Below are positions 27,156 to 35,382 of a stretch of 64,000 nucleotides of DNA, piece by piece; position 1 is the first letter of the stretch; every line of letters starts with the position of its first letter. A program made the position numbers and the translations under genes. A model generated the notes under the pieces. It saw nothing but the letters and a program-made list of their open reading frames with translations, did no database searches and was not told the DNA's origin. This DNA comes from Aureimonas populi. Its GTDB lineage: Bacteria > Pseudomonadota > Alphaproteobacteria > Rhizobiales > Rhizobiaceae. The stretch covers positions 2,046,001 through 2,110,000 of the forward strand of contig NZ_CP072611.1 of the NCBI RefSeq assembly GCF_017815515.1, in the 5' to 3' direction.

Positions 27156-27649
27156 TGCGCGAAGGCTCGGCCCGCGAGACGGTCGTCGTCGCGCTCTACG
27201 GCGCGGGCGTCCTCGTGCTCGCCCTCATCCTCCTCGCCATCCCGGTTCGCGCCTGGGCGGCGGATATCGACCTGCCGGTTCCCGCCGCCGTCGTTTATCC
27301 GGGCCAGAACGTGCTGGACCGGGGTATCATCTCGGCGCGCTTCCGCGTGCCGGGCGCCAGCCTCGCCTCCTACGTGGTCGAGCGCGGCATGTTGCGCGAC
27401 AAGGTCGCCGCCCGCACGCTGCTGCCCAATAAGCCCATCATGCTGTCGGACCTGAAGTCGCCCGACGTGGTGCGCGCCGGCGTGCCGGTCACCATCGTCT
27501 ACCGCGAGCCGGGCCTGTCCATCGCGGGTGTCGGCGTGCCGCTGGCCTCGGCCGGCGAGGGGCAGATGGTGCGCGTGCGCAACGCCGATTCCGGCGTCAC
27601 CATTTCCGGTATCGTGGCCGCCGACGGGTCCATCGAGGTCGTCAACTGA
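27155..27649 (+). CDS. flgA: P-ring assembly chaperone FlgA
   Basis: A 164-residue periplasmic chaperone for the P-ring protein FlgI. A hydrophobic export segment lies at about residues 10-31. A beta-clip/SAF domain follows (YPGQNVLDRGIISARFRVPG and KVAARTLLPNKPIMLSDLKSP). It is shorter than the enteric FlgA of about 219 residues but normal for rhizobia. Its stop overlaps the flgI start by one base. Confidence 0.92.
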   Translation: MREGSARETVVVALYGAGVLVLALILLAIPVRAWAADIDLPVPAAVVYPGQNVLDRGIISARFRVPGASLASYVVERGMLRDKVAARTLLPNKPIMLSDLKSPDVVRAGVPVTIVYREPGLSIAGVGVPLASAGEGQMVRVRNADSGVTISGIVAADGSIEVVN

Positions 27650-28851
27650 TGTCGCATCGCGCCCTGTCCCTCTTCCTGGCCTGTGCGCTGGCGCTGGGTG
27701 CCGTGCCGGCCCGCGCCGCAGACTATTTCGGCCCGTCCGGCCAGATGGGCATGGGCGCGCGCGAGCATTTCTCCAACCTCAACCGCTCCCCCGAAGCGCG
27801 CCGCACCGCCGGCGTGCGCATCAAGGACGTGACCACCGTCAAGGGCGTGCGCGAGAACCAGCTCGTCGGCTACGGCCTCGTGATCGGCCTGCAGGGCTCG
27901 GGCGACAGCCTGCGCAACTCGCCCTTCACGCAGCAGTCGCTCCAGTCGATGCTGGACCGGATGGGCGTCAATGTGCGCTCGGCCAACCCGCGCACCCGCA
28001 ACGTGGCGGCCGTTGTCGTCACGGCGGAGCTGCCGGCCTTCGCCGGCCACGGCTCGCGCATCGACGTAACCGTCTCCTCGCTGGGCGACGCGTCCTCCCT
28101 CATGGGCGGCACGCTGATCATGACGCCGCTCTACGGCGCGGATGGCGAGATCTACGCCGTGGCGCAGGGGCCGCTCGCCGTCTCCGGCTTCACCGGCGAG
28201 GGCGTGAACGAGACCCTGACGCAGGGGGTGCCCACCGCCGGGCGCATTCCCAGCGGCGCTCTCATCGAGCGCGAGGTTTCGCGCCCCGATGTTGAAAGCC
28301 CCGTCATCACCATGGAGATGCGCAACCCCGACTACCGCACGGTGATCCGCGTGGTGGACGCCATCAACGCCTTCGCGAAGGCGCGATACGGCAAGCCGGT
28401 GGCCCGCGAGCAGGATATCCGCACCGTCACGCTCACGCGGCCGGCCGACTTCTCCTCCACGCGCTTTCTGGCCGAGATCGGCGACATCACCATCGAGCCC
28501 GACCAGACGGCGCGCGTGGTGATCGACGAGCGCACCGGCACGATCGTCATCGGCAAGGACGTGCAGATCTCCACCGTCGCCGTGACCCATGGCAGCCTGA
28601 CGGTCCGCATCACCGACATGCCCGTCATCTCCCAGCCCGAGCCCTTCTCGGACGGGCAGACCGTGGTGACGGCCGACACCGTCGTCGATGCCGCGCAGGA
28701 GGGGGGTCAGCTCGCCCTCGTGCAGGGCGCCAATCTCGATTCGGTCGTTCGCGGCCTCAACCGCCTCGGCCTCCGCCCCACCGGGATCATCGCGATCCTT
28801 CAGGCGATCAAGTCCGCAGGCGCCCTCCAGGCCGATCTCGTGGTGCAGTGA
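27649..28851 (+). CDS. flgI: Flagellar P-ring protein FlgI
   Basis: A 400-residue protein with an N-terminal signal peptide (cleavage near ARAA, residue 24). Family segments include VRENQLVGYGLVIGLQGSGDSLRNSPFTQQSLQSML and the C-terminal GLNRLGLRPTGIIAILQAIKSAGALQADLVV. It forms the periplasmic bushing of the basal body. Residues 25-50 form a short extra segment before the mature family start, making the protein somewhat longer than usual. Confidence 0.96.
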   Translation: MSHRALSLFLACALALGAVPARAADYFGPSGQMGMGAREHFSNLNRSPEARRTAGVRIKDVTTVKGVRENQLVGYGLVIGLQGSGDSLRNSPFTQQSLQSMLDRMGVNVRSANPRTRNVAAVVVTAELPAFAGHGSRIDVTVSSLGDASSLMGGTLIMTPLYGADGEIYAVAQGPLAVSGFTGEGVNETLTQGVPTAGRIPSGALIEREVSRPDVESPVITMEMRNPDYRTVIRVVDAINAFAKARYGKPVAREQDIRTVTLTRPADFSSTRFLAEIGDITIEPDQTARVVIDERTGTIVIGKDVQISTVAVTHGSLTVRITDMPVISQPEPFSDGQTVVTADTVVDAAQEGGQLALVQGANLDSVVRGLNRLGLRPTGIIAILQAIKSAGALQADLVVQ

Positions 28852-28852
28852 C

Positions 28853-29434
28853 ATGAAAAGCGTCCGCCTCGCCCTTGCGGGCTTCACCCTCCTTTCCTCC
28901 CTCGCCCCCGCCGTCCTGGCGCAGGAGGGCGCGCCCCTCCAGCCGCGCCAGAGCGTGCGGGTGATCGGCGAGGACGGCACCGAGCAATCGGTGGCCCCGG
29001 TGGTCCTCAGCGATGTGGAGCGCTATTGCACCGCCATCGCCGACCCCGCCCGCGAGGCCCGCGAGGCCCTGCAGAGCGAGCGCCTGCGCGAGCTGGAGGC
29101 CGAGGTCGACAAGCGCATCGACGAGCTGGAGGCCAAGCGCGCCGAGTACCAGGAATGGCTCGACAAGCGCGAGGCCTTCCTGCGCTCCACCTCCTCCATC
29201 ATGCTCGACATCTACGCGACCATGCGTCCGGACGCCGCCGCCGCCCAGCTCGCGGGCATCGACCGGGAAGCCGCCGCTGCGATCATCGCCAAGCTGAAGG
29301 CGCGCCAGGCCAGCGCGATCATGACCGAGATGCCCGCCACCGTGGCCTCCGAGCTGGCCGGCCTCATCGTGAAGCGCACCGACCGCAGCGCGGACCTCGA
29401 AACGGCCGGCGTCGGCGGGGAGGCCCGCTCGTGA
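28853..29434 (+). CDS. motE: Motility protein MotE
   Basis: A 193-residue protein with a cleavable signal peptide (ending near AVLAQE). A long coiled coil follows (EALQSERLRELEAEVDKRIDELEAKRAEYQEWLDKR). The C-terminal MotE/MgtE-like segment (STSSIMLDIYATMRPDAAAAQLAGIDREAAAAII) is the family mark. In Sinorhizobium MotE acts as a periplasmic chaperone for MotC. It lies between flgI and flgH, the rhizobial arrangement, and overlaps flgH by four bases (GTGA). Confidence 0.9.
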   Translation: MKSVRLALAGFTLLSSLAPAVLAQEGAPLQPRQSVRVIGEDGTEQSVAPVVLSDVERYCTAIADPAREAREALQSERLRELEAEVDKRIDELEAKRAEYQEWLDKREAFLRSTSSIMLDIYATMRPDAAAAQLAGIDREAAAAIIAKLKARQASAIMTEMPATVASELAGLIVKRTDRSADLETAGVGGEARS

Positions 29435-30144
29435 GCCTCCTTCGCGCCTCGGCCTGCCTGACGGCGGTGCTCCTTCTCTCCGGCTGCATGACGAGCCGGC
29501 AGGACTTCCGCGCCGAGCCGGTGATGAGCCCGGTGGGCGCGGGCATCCACCACAACACCCCCGTGGTGCAGCCCACTTCCTTTCCGGCGGAGCTGCCGCG
29601 CCAGACGAACTCGCTCTGGACCGACCGCAACGCCGACTTCTTCCGCGACACCCGCGCGCTCAATGTCGGCGACATCGTCACGGTGCGCATCCAGATCCAG
29701 GACCAGGCCCAACTCAGCAACGACAGCCGTCGCTCGCGCACGGGCGAGACCGAGTTCGGCACCGATTTCGACGGCAACTGGCGCGGCCGCTCCTTTGGAA
29801 CGCTCGGGCTCAATCTCGACGTGTCGAACGACACCAGCTCGCAGGGGCGCGGCTCGGTGCGCCGCTCGGAGCGGATCGACCTGTCGGTGGCCGCCGTCGT
29901 CACGCAGGTCCTGCCCAACGGCAACCTCTTCATCGCCGGCCAGCAGGAGGTGCGCGTCAATTACGAGCTGCGCGTGCTCCAGATCGCAGGCTTCATCCGG
30001 CCGGGCGACATCCTGCCCAACAACACCATTCCCTACGACAAGATCGCCGAGGCCCGTATCTCCTACGGCGGGCGCGGGCGCCTGTCGGAGGTGCAGCAGC
30101 CGGCCTGGGGCCAGCAGGTGCTCGACAACATCCTGCCGTACTGA
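29431..30144 (+). CDS. flgH: Flagellar L-ring protein FlgH
   Basis: A 237-residue outer-membrane lipoprotein. The signal peptide ends in the lipobox LLSGC at about residues 15-19. Family segments are SLWTDRNADFFRDTRALNVGDIVTVRI and LPNGNLFIAGQQEVRVNYELRVLQIAGFIRP. The start is GTG 29431, overlapping the motE stop; this places the signal peptide correctly. It is the last gene before a hairpin and the fliL promoter region. Confidence 0.96.
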   Translation: MSLLRASACLTAVLLLSGCMTSRQDFRAEPVMSPVGAGIHHNTPVVQPTSFPAELPRQTNSLWTDRNADFFRDTRALNVGDIVTVRIQIQDQAQLSNDSRRSRTGETEFGTDFDGNWRGRSFGTLGLNLDVSNDTSSQGRGSVRRSERIDLSVAAVVTQVLPNGNLFIAGQQEVRVNYELRVLQIAGFIRPGDILPNNTIPYDKIAEARISYGGRGRLSEVQQPAWGQQVLDNILPY

Positions 30145-30148
30145 CCGG

Positions 30149-30169
30149 CCCGGGCCGACAAGGCCCGGG
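30149..30169 (+). terminator. GC hairpin after flgH
   Basis: CCCGGGCC (30149-30156) and GGCCCGGG (30162-30169) pair around a five-base loop, starting just after the flgH stop codon. The stem can extend into the stop region. No T run follows, so it may attenuate rather than fully terminate. Confidence 0.5.
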
Positions 30170-30182
30170 TCAGCCAGCCTCG

Positions 30183-30197
30183 TTAAGTCCTCGTTAA
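30183..30197. promoter_or_regulatory. CtrA box upstream of fliL
   Basis: TTAAGTCCTCGTTAA (30183-30197) is a perfect TTAA-N7-TTAA site, 62 bases before the fliL start codon and 14 bases after the flgH hairpin. Confidence 0.72.
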
Positions 30198-30258
30198 GAA
30201 CCCGCCATGACGGCGGCCGGCCGGGCCTTGGCGCCTTCGGCATTCGCGAGGGGAACCG

Positions 30259-30792
30259 ATGGCGGACGAGAACGCGCTGGCATTCGATCCAGGTCAGTTG
30301 ATCGCCGGCGAGGGTGGCGCCAGGCCCGCCCGCATGCCCATCATCCTGGGCGTGGCGGCCGCCACCGCGATTGCCGTGGTGGCCGGCGGCGCCACCGGCT
30401 TCCTGATGAGCGAGATGCGCCAGCCCGACGCCGCCGGCGCCGAGGAGGGCGGGGAGGCCGGCGAGCCTGCCGCCCCCGCGGCCTACGGCGCCGGGCTCGG
30501 CCCGCTTGTCATCGTGCCGGTGGAGCCCATCGTCACCAACATCTCCTCGCCTCCCTCCACGATCCTGCGCGTCGAGGCCAGCCTCGTGCTGAAAGCCGAG
30601 CAGGCGGGCGACACCGACGTGCTCGCCGCGCAGGTCTCGGCCGACACGCTCGCTTTCGCCCGCTCGCTGGACCTTGCCCAGATCGAGGGCTCGCGCGGCC
30701 TCCTGCATCTGCGCGAGGACCTGAAGCAGCGCGCCATGCAGCGCTCGCCGGCCGTGGCCGACTACATCATCCACTCGCTGATCGCCCAATGA
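30259..30792 (+). CDS. fliL: Flagellar basal body protein FliL
   Basis: A 177-residue inner-membrane protein. One helix (about residues 27-48, MPIILGVAAATAIAVVAGGATGFL) is followed by a Gly/Ala/Glu linker and the periplasmic FliL domain (PLVIVPVEPIVTNIS, then LHLREDLKQRAMQRSPAVADYIIHSLIAQ). FliL rings surround stator units. It overlaps fliP by four bases. A second, divergent FliL-like protein is encoded at 50422. Confidence 0.92.
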   Translation: MADENALAFDPGQLIAGEGGARPARMPIILGVAAATAIAVVAGGATGFLMSEMRQPDAAGAEEGGEAGEPAAPAAYGAGLGPLVIVPVEPIVTNISSPPSTILRVEASLVLKAEQAGDTDVLAAQVSADTLAFARSLDLAQIEGSRGLLHLREDLKQRAMQRSPAVADYIIHSLIAQ

Positions 30793-31562
30793 GGCTTTTC
30801 GTCCTCCTGCTGGCGCTTCTGGCCGCCGGCCCCGCTTTCGCGCAGGAGGCGGGCGGCGGGGGGCTGGGCGATCTCGCCTCCCTCATTCCCGCCGGAGACG
30901 CGGCGATCTCGGGGCGCATCGTCCAGCTCTTCGGCATCGTCACGGTGCTGTCCATCGCGCCCGGCCTCCTGGTGATGGTCACGTCCTTCACGCGCGTCGT
31001 CATCGCGCTGTCCATCCTGCGCATGGGCCTGGGGCTCCAGTCGACGCCGGCCAACCTCATCCTCATCTCGCTGTCGCTGTTCATCACCTTCTTCGTGATG
31101 ACGCCGACCTTCGACCAGGCCTGGCGCGACGGGCTGCGTCCGCTTCTGCAGAACGAGATCACCGAGGAGGAGGCCTTCACCCGCATCGCCGACCCCTTCC
31201 GCGACTTCATGCTGTCCCAGGTGCGCGAGCAGGATTTGGCGCTCTTCGCCGACATCTCGGAAGCCTCGATGCGCGACCGCCTGCCGGAGGTGCAGCAGGG
31301 TTCGGGAGAGGAAGGCGCGGTCGAGCTGCGCATCCTGATCCCCGCCTTCATGATCTCCGAATTGCGGCGCGGCTTCGAGATCGGCTTCCTCATCGTCCTG
31401 CCCTTCCTCGTGATCGACCTGATCGTCGCGACGCTGACCATGTCCATGGGCATGATGATGCTGCCGCCCACCATCATTTCCCTGCCGTTCAAGATATTGT
31501 TCTTCGTCCTCATCGACGGCTGGAACATGCTGACGGGCTCTCTGGTGCGCTCCTTCTTCTGA
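30789..31562 (+). CDS. fliP: Flagellar export gate protein FliP
   Basis: A 257-residue export gate subunit with a signal peptide (residues 1-19, ending AFAQ) and four helices. The signatures VMVTSFTRVVIALSILRMGLG and FEIGFLIVLPFLVIDLIVATLTMSMGMMMLPP are intact. It forms the FliP5FliQ4FliR1 export pore. It starts at the ATGA overlap with fliL, and a terminator follows. No fliO is present in the window, as is usual for rhizobia. Confidence 0.97.
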   Translation: MRLFVLLLALLAAGPAFAQEAGGGGLGDLASLIPAGDAAISGRIVQLFGIVTVLSIAPGLLVMVTSFTRVVIALSILRMGLGLQSTPANLILISLSLFITFFVMTPTFDQAWRDGLRPLLQNEITEEEAFTRIADPFRDFMLSQVREQDLALFADISEASMRDRLPEVQQGSGEEGAVELRILIPAFMISELRRGFEIGFLIVLPFLVIDLIVATLTMSMGMMMLPPTIISLPFKILFFVLIDGWNMLTGSLVRSFF

Positions 31563-31592
31563 CGATGCTCCCCCTCGACGGCGTCTTTCCGG

Positions 31593-31625
31593 GCCCCGGT
31601 CTTCCGCAAGGAGGCCGGGGCTTTT
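31593..31625 (+). terminator. Terminator after fliP
   Basis: GCCCCGG (31593-31599) pairs with CCGGGGC (31615-31621), with some further inner pairing, followed by TTTT. It lies 30 bases after the fliP stop and closes the fliL-fliP unit. Confidence 0.8.
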
Positions 31626-31695
31626 GCGACGCTTGCGCCTGAAAGTCACACCTGTGTCATTCCTGCCCGAAAGCGGCCCCAATCCCCGTTCCGCA

Positions 31696-31703
31696 CAAGC
31701 TTC
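31696..31703 (+). promoter_or_regulatory. CAAGCTTC element before fliF
   Basis: CAAGCTTC begins 58 bases before the fliF start, in the gap after the fliP terminator. It shares eight bases, and its distance from the gene, with the elements before flgB and flgE. Confidence 0.4.
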
Positions 31704-31753
31704 CTCGCCCATGGTGCACCGCATCGAACGGTACGTGTGAAAGCAGAAACGGC

Positions 31754-33451
31754 ATGTCCTTGGTCGTTGGGGCTCAAGCCCAGCAGCTCCTCTCCAATCT
31801 GAACGCACTTGGCACCCGCAAGCTCGCGGCGCTGGGCCTGATCGGCCTGCTCGTGGTCGCGCTGGTCTCGCTGGGGGCCTACGCGCTCTCGCGGCCACAG
31901 ATGGAGACGCTTTATTCCGGCCTCGACAGGCAGGACGTGACGCGCATCGGCGCGGCGCTGACGGAGGCGGGCATTCCCTTCGACGTCAATGCGGCGGGCG
32001 ATACCGTCCTGACCAATTTCTCGCAGACCGCGAGCGCCCGCATGTTGCTGGCAGAGCGCGGCCTGCCGCGATCGGACAATGCCGGCTACGAGCTGTTCGA
32101 CCAGATCGGCTCCATGGGCCTGACTTCCTTCATGCAGCAGGTGACGCGCGTTCGCGCGCTGGAGGGCGAGATCGCCCGCACCGTGCAGTCTCTGAAGGAC
32201 GTGCGCGCCGCGCGCGTCCACATCGTCATGCCGGAGGAGGGCTCCTTCCGCCGCGAGCGCCAGCCGCCCTCCGCCAGCGTCGTGATCCGCACCGACGACG
32301 TGGCCGCCTTCTCCTCCGCGCAGGCCATCCGCCATCTGGTGGCCAGCGCCATTCCCGGCATGAATGTCGACCAGGTCACGGTGCTCTCCACCGACGGCAC
32401 GCTTCTGGCCTCGGGCGACGACGGGGTCTCCGCCGCGCCCTCCAAGCAGCTCGGCATGGAGGGGGTCGTCTCCCGGCAGGTGGAGGATTCCATCCGCCGC
32501 ACGCTGGCGCCTTATCTGGGCGTGGGCAATTTCCAGTCCAGCGTGCAGGCCAAGCTCAACACGGACCGCCGCTCCGTCAACGCGCGCACCTTCGACCCCG
32601 ACGGCCGCGTCGAGCGCTCCGTGCGCACGGTTCGCGAGACCGGGCAGGCGACGGACCGCGACAGCCAGACGCCGACCACGGTGGACCAGAACGTGCCGCA
32701 GGCCGAGGCGCAGGCCTCGCCCCAGGGCAATGAATCCTCCGAGGCGACCGAGCGGCGCGAGGAACTGACCAATTTCGAGATCAACGAGACCACCGTGCAG
32801 ACGGTGAGCGATGGCTACGAGGTGGAGCGCCTGTCCGTCGCGGTCGTCGTCAACCGCAGCCGTCTGATGCAGACGGTGGGCGAGGGCGCGACGCCCGAGC
32901 AGTTGGATACGGCCCTGGCCGAGATCCGCGCGCTCGTCTCCTCCGCCGCCGGCTTCAGCCAGGCGCGGGGCGACCAGATCGAGGTGACGGCGGTGGACTT
33001 CCTGGCCAGCGGCGAGGAATTGCAGCCCGTCGAGCCCGTGGGCATCGGCGAGACGCTGGCCCGCCAGTCCGGCACGCTCATCAACGCGCTCACCATCCTT
33101 CTCGTGGCGGTGCTGCTCATCTGGTTCGGCCTCAAGCCCGCCATCAAGGCCATCGCCGCGCCCCAGCCCGAGGCGCTCGGCGCGGGCGGCCTGGGCGGCG
33201 AGCCCATCGAGCTGGGCAATGCCGGCTTCGGCGAGGGTGACGGCGCCCCGGCCTTCCCCGGGTTCGGCGCGGACTTCGGCTTCGGGGGCGGCGTCGGCGG
33301 GGGCGGGGGCATGGACCCCGATCTGCTGGAGGACCTGACGAGCCGCCGGGACCGCTCGCCGCAGGCGCGGCTGGAACAGCTCATCGATTTCGACGAGGCG
33401 CAGGCCGCCTCGATCCTGAAGCAGTGGATTCACCAGAAAGAGGCGGCTTAG
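31754..33451 (+). CDS. fliF: Flagellar MS-ring protein FliF
   Basis: A 565-residue inner-membrane ring protein. The first helix is at about residues 25-45 and the second near 440-460. The YscJ-type ring-building motifs include METLYSGLDRQDVTRIGAALTEAGIPFDV, LAERGLPRSDNAGYELFDQIGSMGLTSFMQQV and ASVVIRTDDVAAFSSAQAIRHLVASAIPGM. The cytoplasmic C-terminus (RLEQLIDFDEAQAASILKQWI) is the FliG-binding region. It heads the unit fliF-fliH-motB-motC-fliK. Confidence 0.97.
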   Translation: MSLVVGAQAQQLLSNLNALGTRKLAALGLIGLLVVALVSLGAYALSRPQMETLYSGLDRQDVTRIGAALTEAGIPFDVNAAGDTVLTNFSQTASARMLLAERGLPRSDNAGYELFDQIGSMGLTSFMQQVTRVRALEGEIARTVQSLKDVRAARVHIVMPEEGSFRRERQPPSASVVIRTDDVAAFSSAQAIRHLVASAIPGMNVDQVTVLSTDGTLLASGDDGVSAAPSKQLGMEGVVSRQVEDSIRRTLAPYLGVGNFQSSVQAKLNTDRRSVNARTFDPDGRVERSVRTVRETGQATDRDSQTPTTVDQNVPQAEAQASPQGNESSEATERREELTNFEINETTVQTVSDGYEVERLSVAVVVNRSRLMQTVGEGATPEQLDTALAEIRALVSSAAGFSQARGDQIEVTAVDFLASGEELQPVEPVGIGETLARQSGTLINALTILLVAVLLIWFGLKPAIKAIAAPQPEALGAGGLGGEPIELGNAGFGEGDGAPAFPGFGADFGFGGGVGGGGGMDPDLLEDLTSRRDRSPQARLEQLIDFDEAQAASILKQWIHQKEAA

Positions 33452-33454
33452 CCC

Positions 33455-34234
33455 ATGATCCCCTTGGCGCAGTATCTCAGCGACATCCAGGGCGAGGAGT
33501 TCGTGCCGCTGCGTGCGGTTTCCGAGCGCCGCGCCCCCGCCCGGCCCGCCGGCGACCCCCCCTTCGTGCGCACCCTGAAGCCCGTGGCCGCGCGCAAGCC
33601 CGTGCCGCTGGCGCAGGCCATGGCCCCCGCGCCGGAGGTGAAGAAGGTGCCTCTGGCCGAGCTGGAGGCCGAGCGCGCCGCATGGGCGGCCGAGCGTGAG
33701 GCGCTCCAGGCCGCCGTGGAGGAGGCCCGGCAGGAGGCGCGGGACGAAACGCAGGCCGCGGTGCGGGCCGAGATGGAGGCGGCCGGCGAGGCTGCCGGCG
33801 CGGCCGTGCGGGCCGAGATGGAATCAGCCCACGAGGAGGCCCTGGCCGCCGCGCGGGAGCGCTGGTCCAGCGAGCAGGCCGACAGGCTGGCGGACCTGAT
33901 GATCCTCCAGCTCGCCGTGTTCGAGGACACGATGAAGGCGACGGTCAAGAACGTGCTGCGGCCGCTCGCCATGGATGCCCGCCAGCGCCGCGCGCTGGAG
34001 GACCTGGCCGACGCGGTGAAGGTGATCGCGCCGGAAGGCGCCGAGTTCCGCTTCGCCGCCACCGGCCCCAGCGACCTTCTGGAGAAGCTGCGCGAGAAGC
34101 TGGGCGACAAGGCCGGGCGCCTGTCCGTCAAGCCGGATGAGAGCCGCGTCGACATTCGCCTCGACGCGGACGCCACCACCATCGAAACCCGCCTCTCGGC
34201 ATGGGGCAAGGCACTCGAGAAGGCCCTTTCGTGA
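33455..34234 (+). CDS. fliH: FliH-like export ATPase regulator
   Basis: A 259-residue soluble protein. Residues about 65-145 form a long Ala/Glu/Arg coiled coil with a duplicated AVRAEMEAA segment. The C-terminal domain (residues 150-259) has ILQLAVFEDTMKATVKNVLRPL and PDESRVDIRLDADATTIETRL, like the FliH/SctL wing. No other FliH candidate is seen, and the place directly after fliF fits. The assignment rests on architecture and position more than on sequence identity. It overlaps motB by four bases. Confidence 0.78.
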   Translation: MIPLAQYLSDIQGEEFVPLRAVSERRAPARPAGDPPFVRTLKPVAARKPVPLAQAMAPAPEVKKVPLAELEAERAAWAAEREALQAAVEEARQEARDETQAAVRAEMEAAGEAAGAAVRAEMESAHEEALAAARERWSSEQADRLADLMILQLAVFEDTMKATVKNVLRPLAMDARQRRALEDLADAVKVIAPEGAEFRFAATGPSDLLEKLREKLGDKAGRLSVKPDESRVDIRLDADATTIETRLSAWGKALEKALS

Positions 34235-35382
34235 GCGCACAGGACGGCGCGGCCATCAGCCGCCATGGCGACATCATCATCGTGCGCCGCAGGCACGAGG
34301 AGGAAGAGGCCCATCACGGAGGCGTCTGGAAGATCGCGTTCGCGGATTTCATGACGGCGCTGATGGCGTTCTTCCTGGTCATGTGGCTGGTGAACGCGTC
34401 GGACGAATCCACGCGGCGCCAGGTCGCGCAGTATTTCAACCCCATCAAGCTCAACGCCTCCACGCCGCCCACGCCCGGCCTCGACACGGGCGAGACGACC
34501 CCGGCCAGCCAGGAGCCGCTGCCCCTGTCCGGCGAGACGGAGGCGCCGGGCGCCTCGGACGGCAAGCCCGTGGGCGGCACGGAGACGGGCGGCGAGGATC
34601 AGGCGATCTTCCGCGACCCCTATGCGGTGCTGGCGGAAATCGTCGCCGAGGGCGGCGGGCCGGGCACGCAGACCGGCCGCAACGAGCCCGTGCCCGACGG
34701 CACGGGCCTGCCCGGCCTGAACGGCGGGGACGCCTATCGCGACCCCTTCGATCCGACCTCCTGGCAGCTCCAGCCCAATGCCGAGGGGCGTGCCGAGGCC
34801 GAGAGGGAGGCGCAGAGCCAGTTCGCGACGCTCGTCGTCGAGCCCACCCCCGCCGTGGCCACGGCCGCCGAGGCCGAGGCGCCGGAGGCCGTGGTGGAGG
34901 AACCGGCCGAGGCGCCCGCGCCGGCCGGCTCCGAGGCCGACCGGCTGGAGCAGCAACTGCGCATGACCACCACGCCCGGAACGGCCGCCGGCGTGGAGGT
35001 GAGCGAGGGCGAGGGCGGGATCACCATCTCGCTCGCCGACAGCCTGACCAGCGGCATGTTCGAGATCGGCTCGGCCAGGCCCAATGCCGCCACGATCAGC
35101 CTGATGGAGGAGATCGCCAGGGTCCTGTCCGAGCGCGAGGGAACCGTGATCATCCGCGGACACACGGACGCGCGGCCCTATCGGGGCGAGGAATTCGATA
35201 ATTGGCGCCTGTCCACCGCGCGCGCCCACATGGCCTATTACATGCTCCTGCGCGGCGGCCTCGACGAGGCCCGCGTCTCGGCCATCGAGGGCTTCGCCGA
35301 TCGCCGCCTGAAGAACCCGGCCGAGCCGGACGCCGCCGAGAACAGGCGCATCGAGATCCTGCTGCAAGAGCCGGCCGCGTGA
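34231..35382 (+). CDS. motB: Flagellar stator protein MotB
   Basis: A stator subunit of 383 residues from GTG 34231, which overlaps the fliH stop (GTGA); an ATG at 34201 inside fliH is less likely. The single helix contains the proton-carrying Asp in FADFMTALMAFFLVMWLVNAS. A long proline/acid-rich periplasmic linker (about residues 75-250) is typical of rhizobia. The C-terminal OmpA-like peptidoglycan-binding domain has IIRGHTDARPYRGEEFDNWRLSTARA. The Asp and the MotA pairing point to a proton-driven motor. Confidence 0.96.
   Translation: MSAQDGAAISRHGDIIIVRRRHEEEEAHHGGVWKIAFADFMTALMAFFLVMWLVNASDESTRRQVAQYFNPIKLNASTPPTPGLDTGETTPASQEPLPLSGETEAPGASDGKPVGGTETGGEDQAIFRDPYAVLAEIVAEGGGPGTQTGRNEPVPDGTGLPGLNGGDAYRDPFDPTSWQLQPNAEGRAEAEREAQSQFATLVVEPTPAVATAAEAEAPEAVVEEPAEAPAPAGSEADRLEQQLRMTTTPGTAAGVEVSEGEGGITISLADSLTSGMFEIGSARPNAATISLMEEIARVLSEREGTVIIRGHTDARPYRGEEFDNWRLSTARAHMAYYMLLRGGLDEARVSAIEGFADRRLKNPAEPDAAENRRIEILLQEPAA

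Noticed and set aside
34201..34230. ATG 34201 as the motB start
   Set aside because: It would overlap fliH by 34 bases. GTG 34231 gives the GTGA overlap seen throughout this unit and a normal MotB N-terminus.
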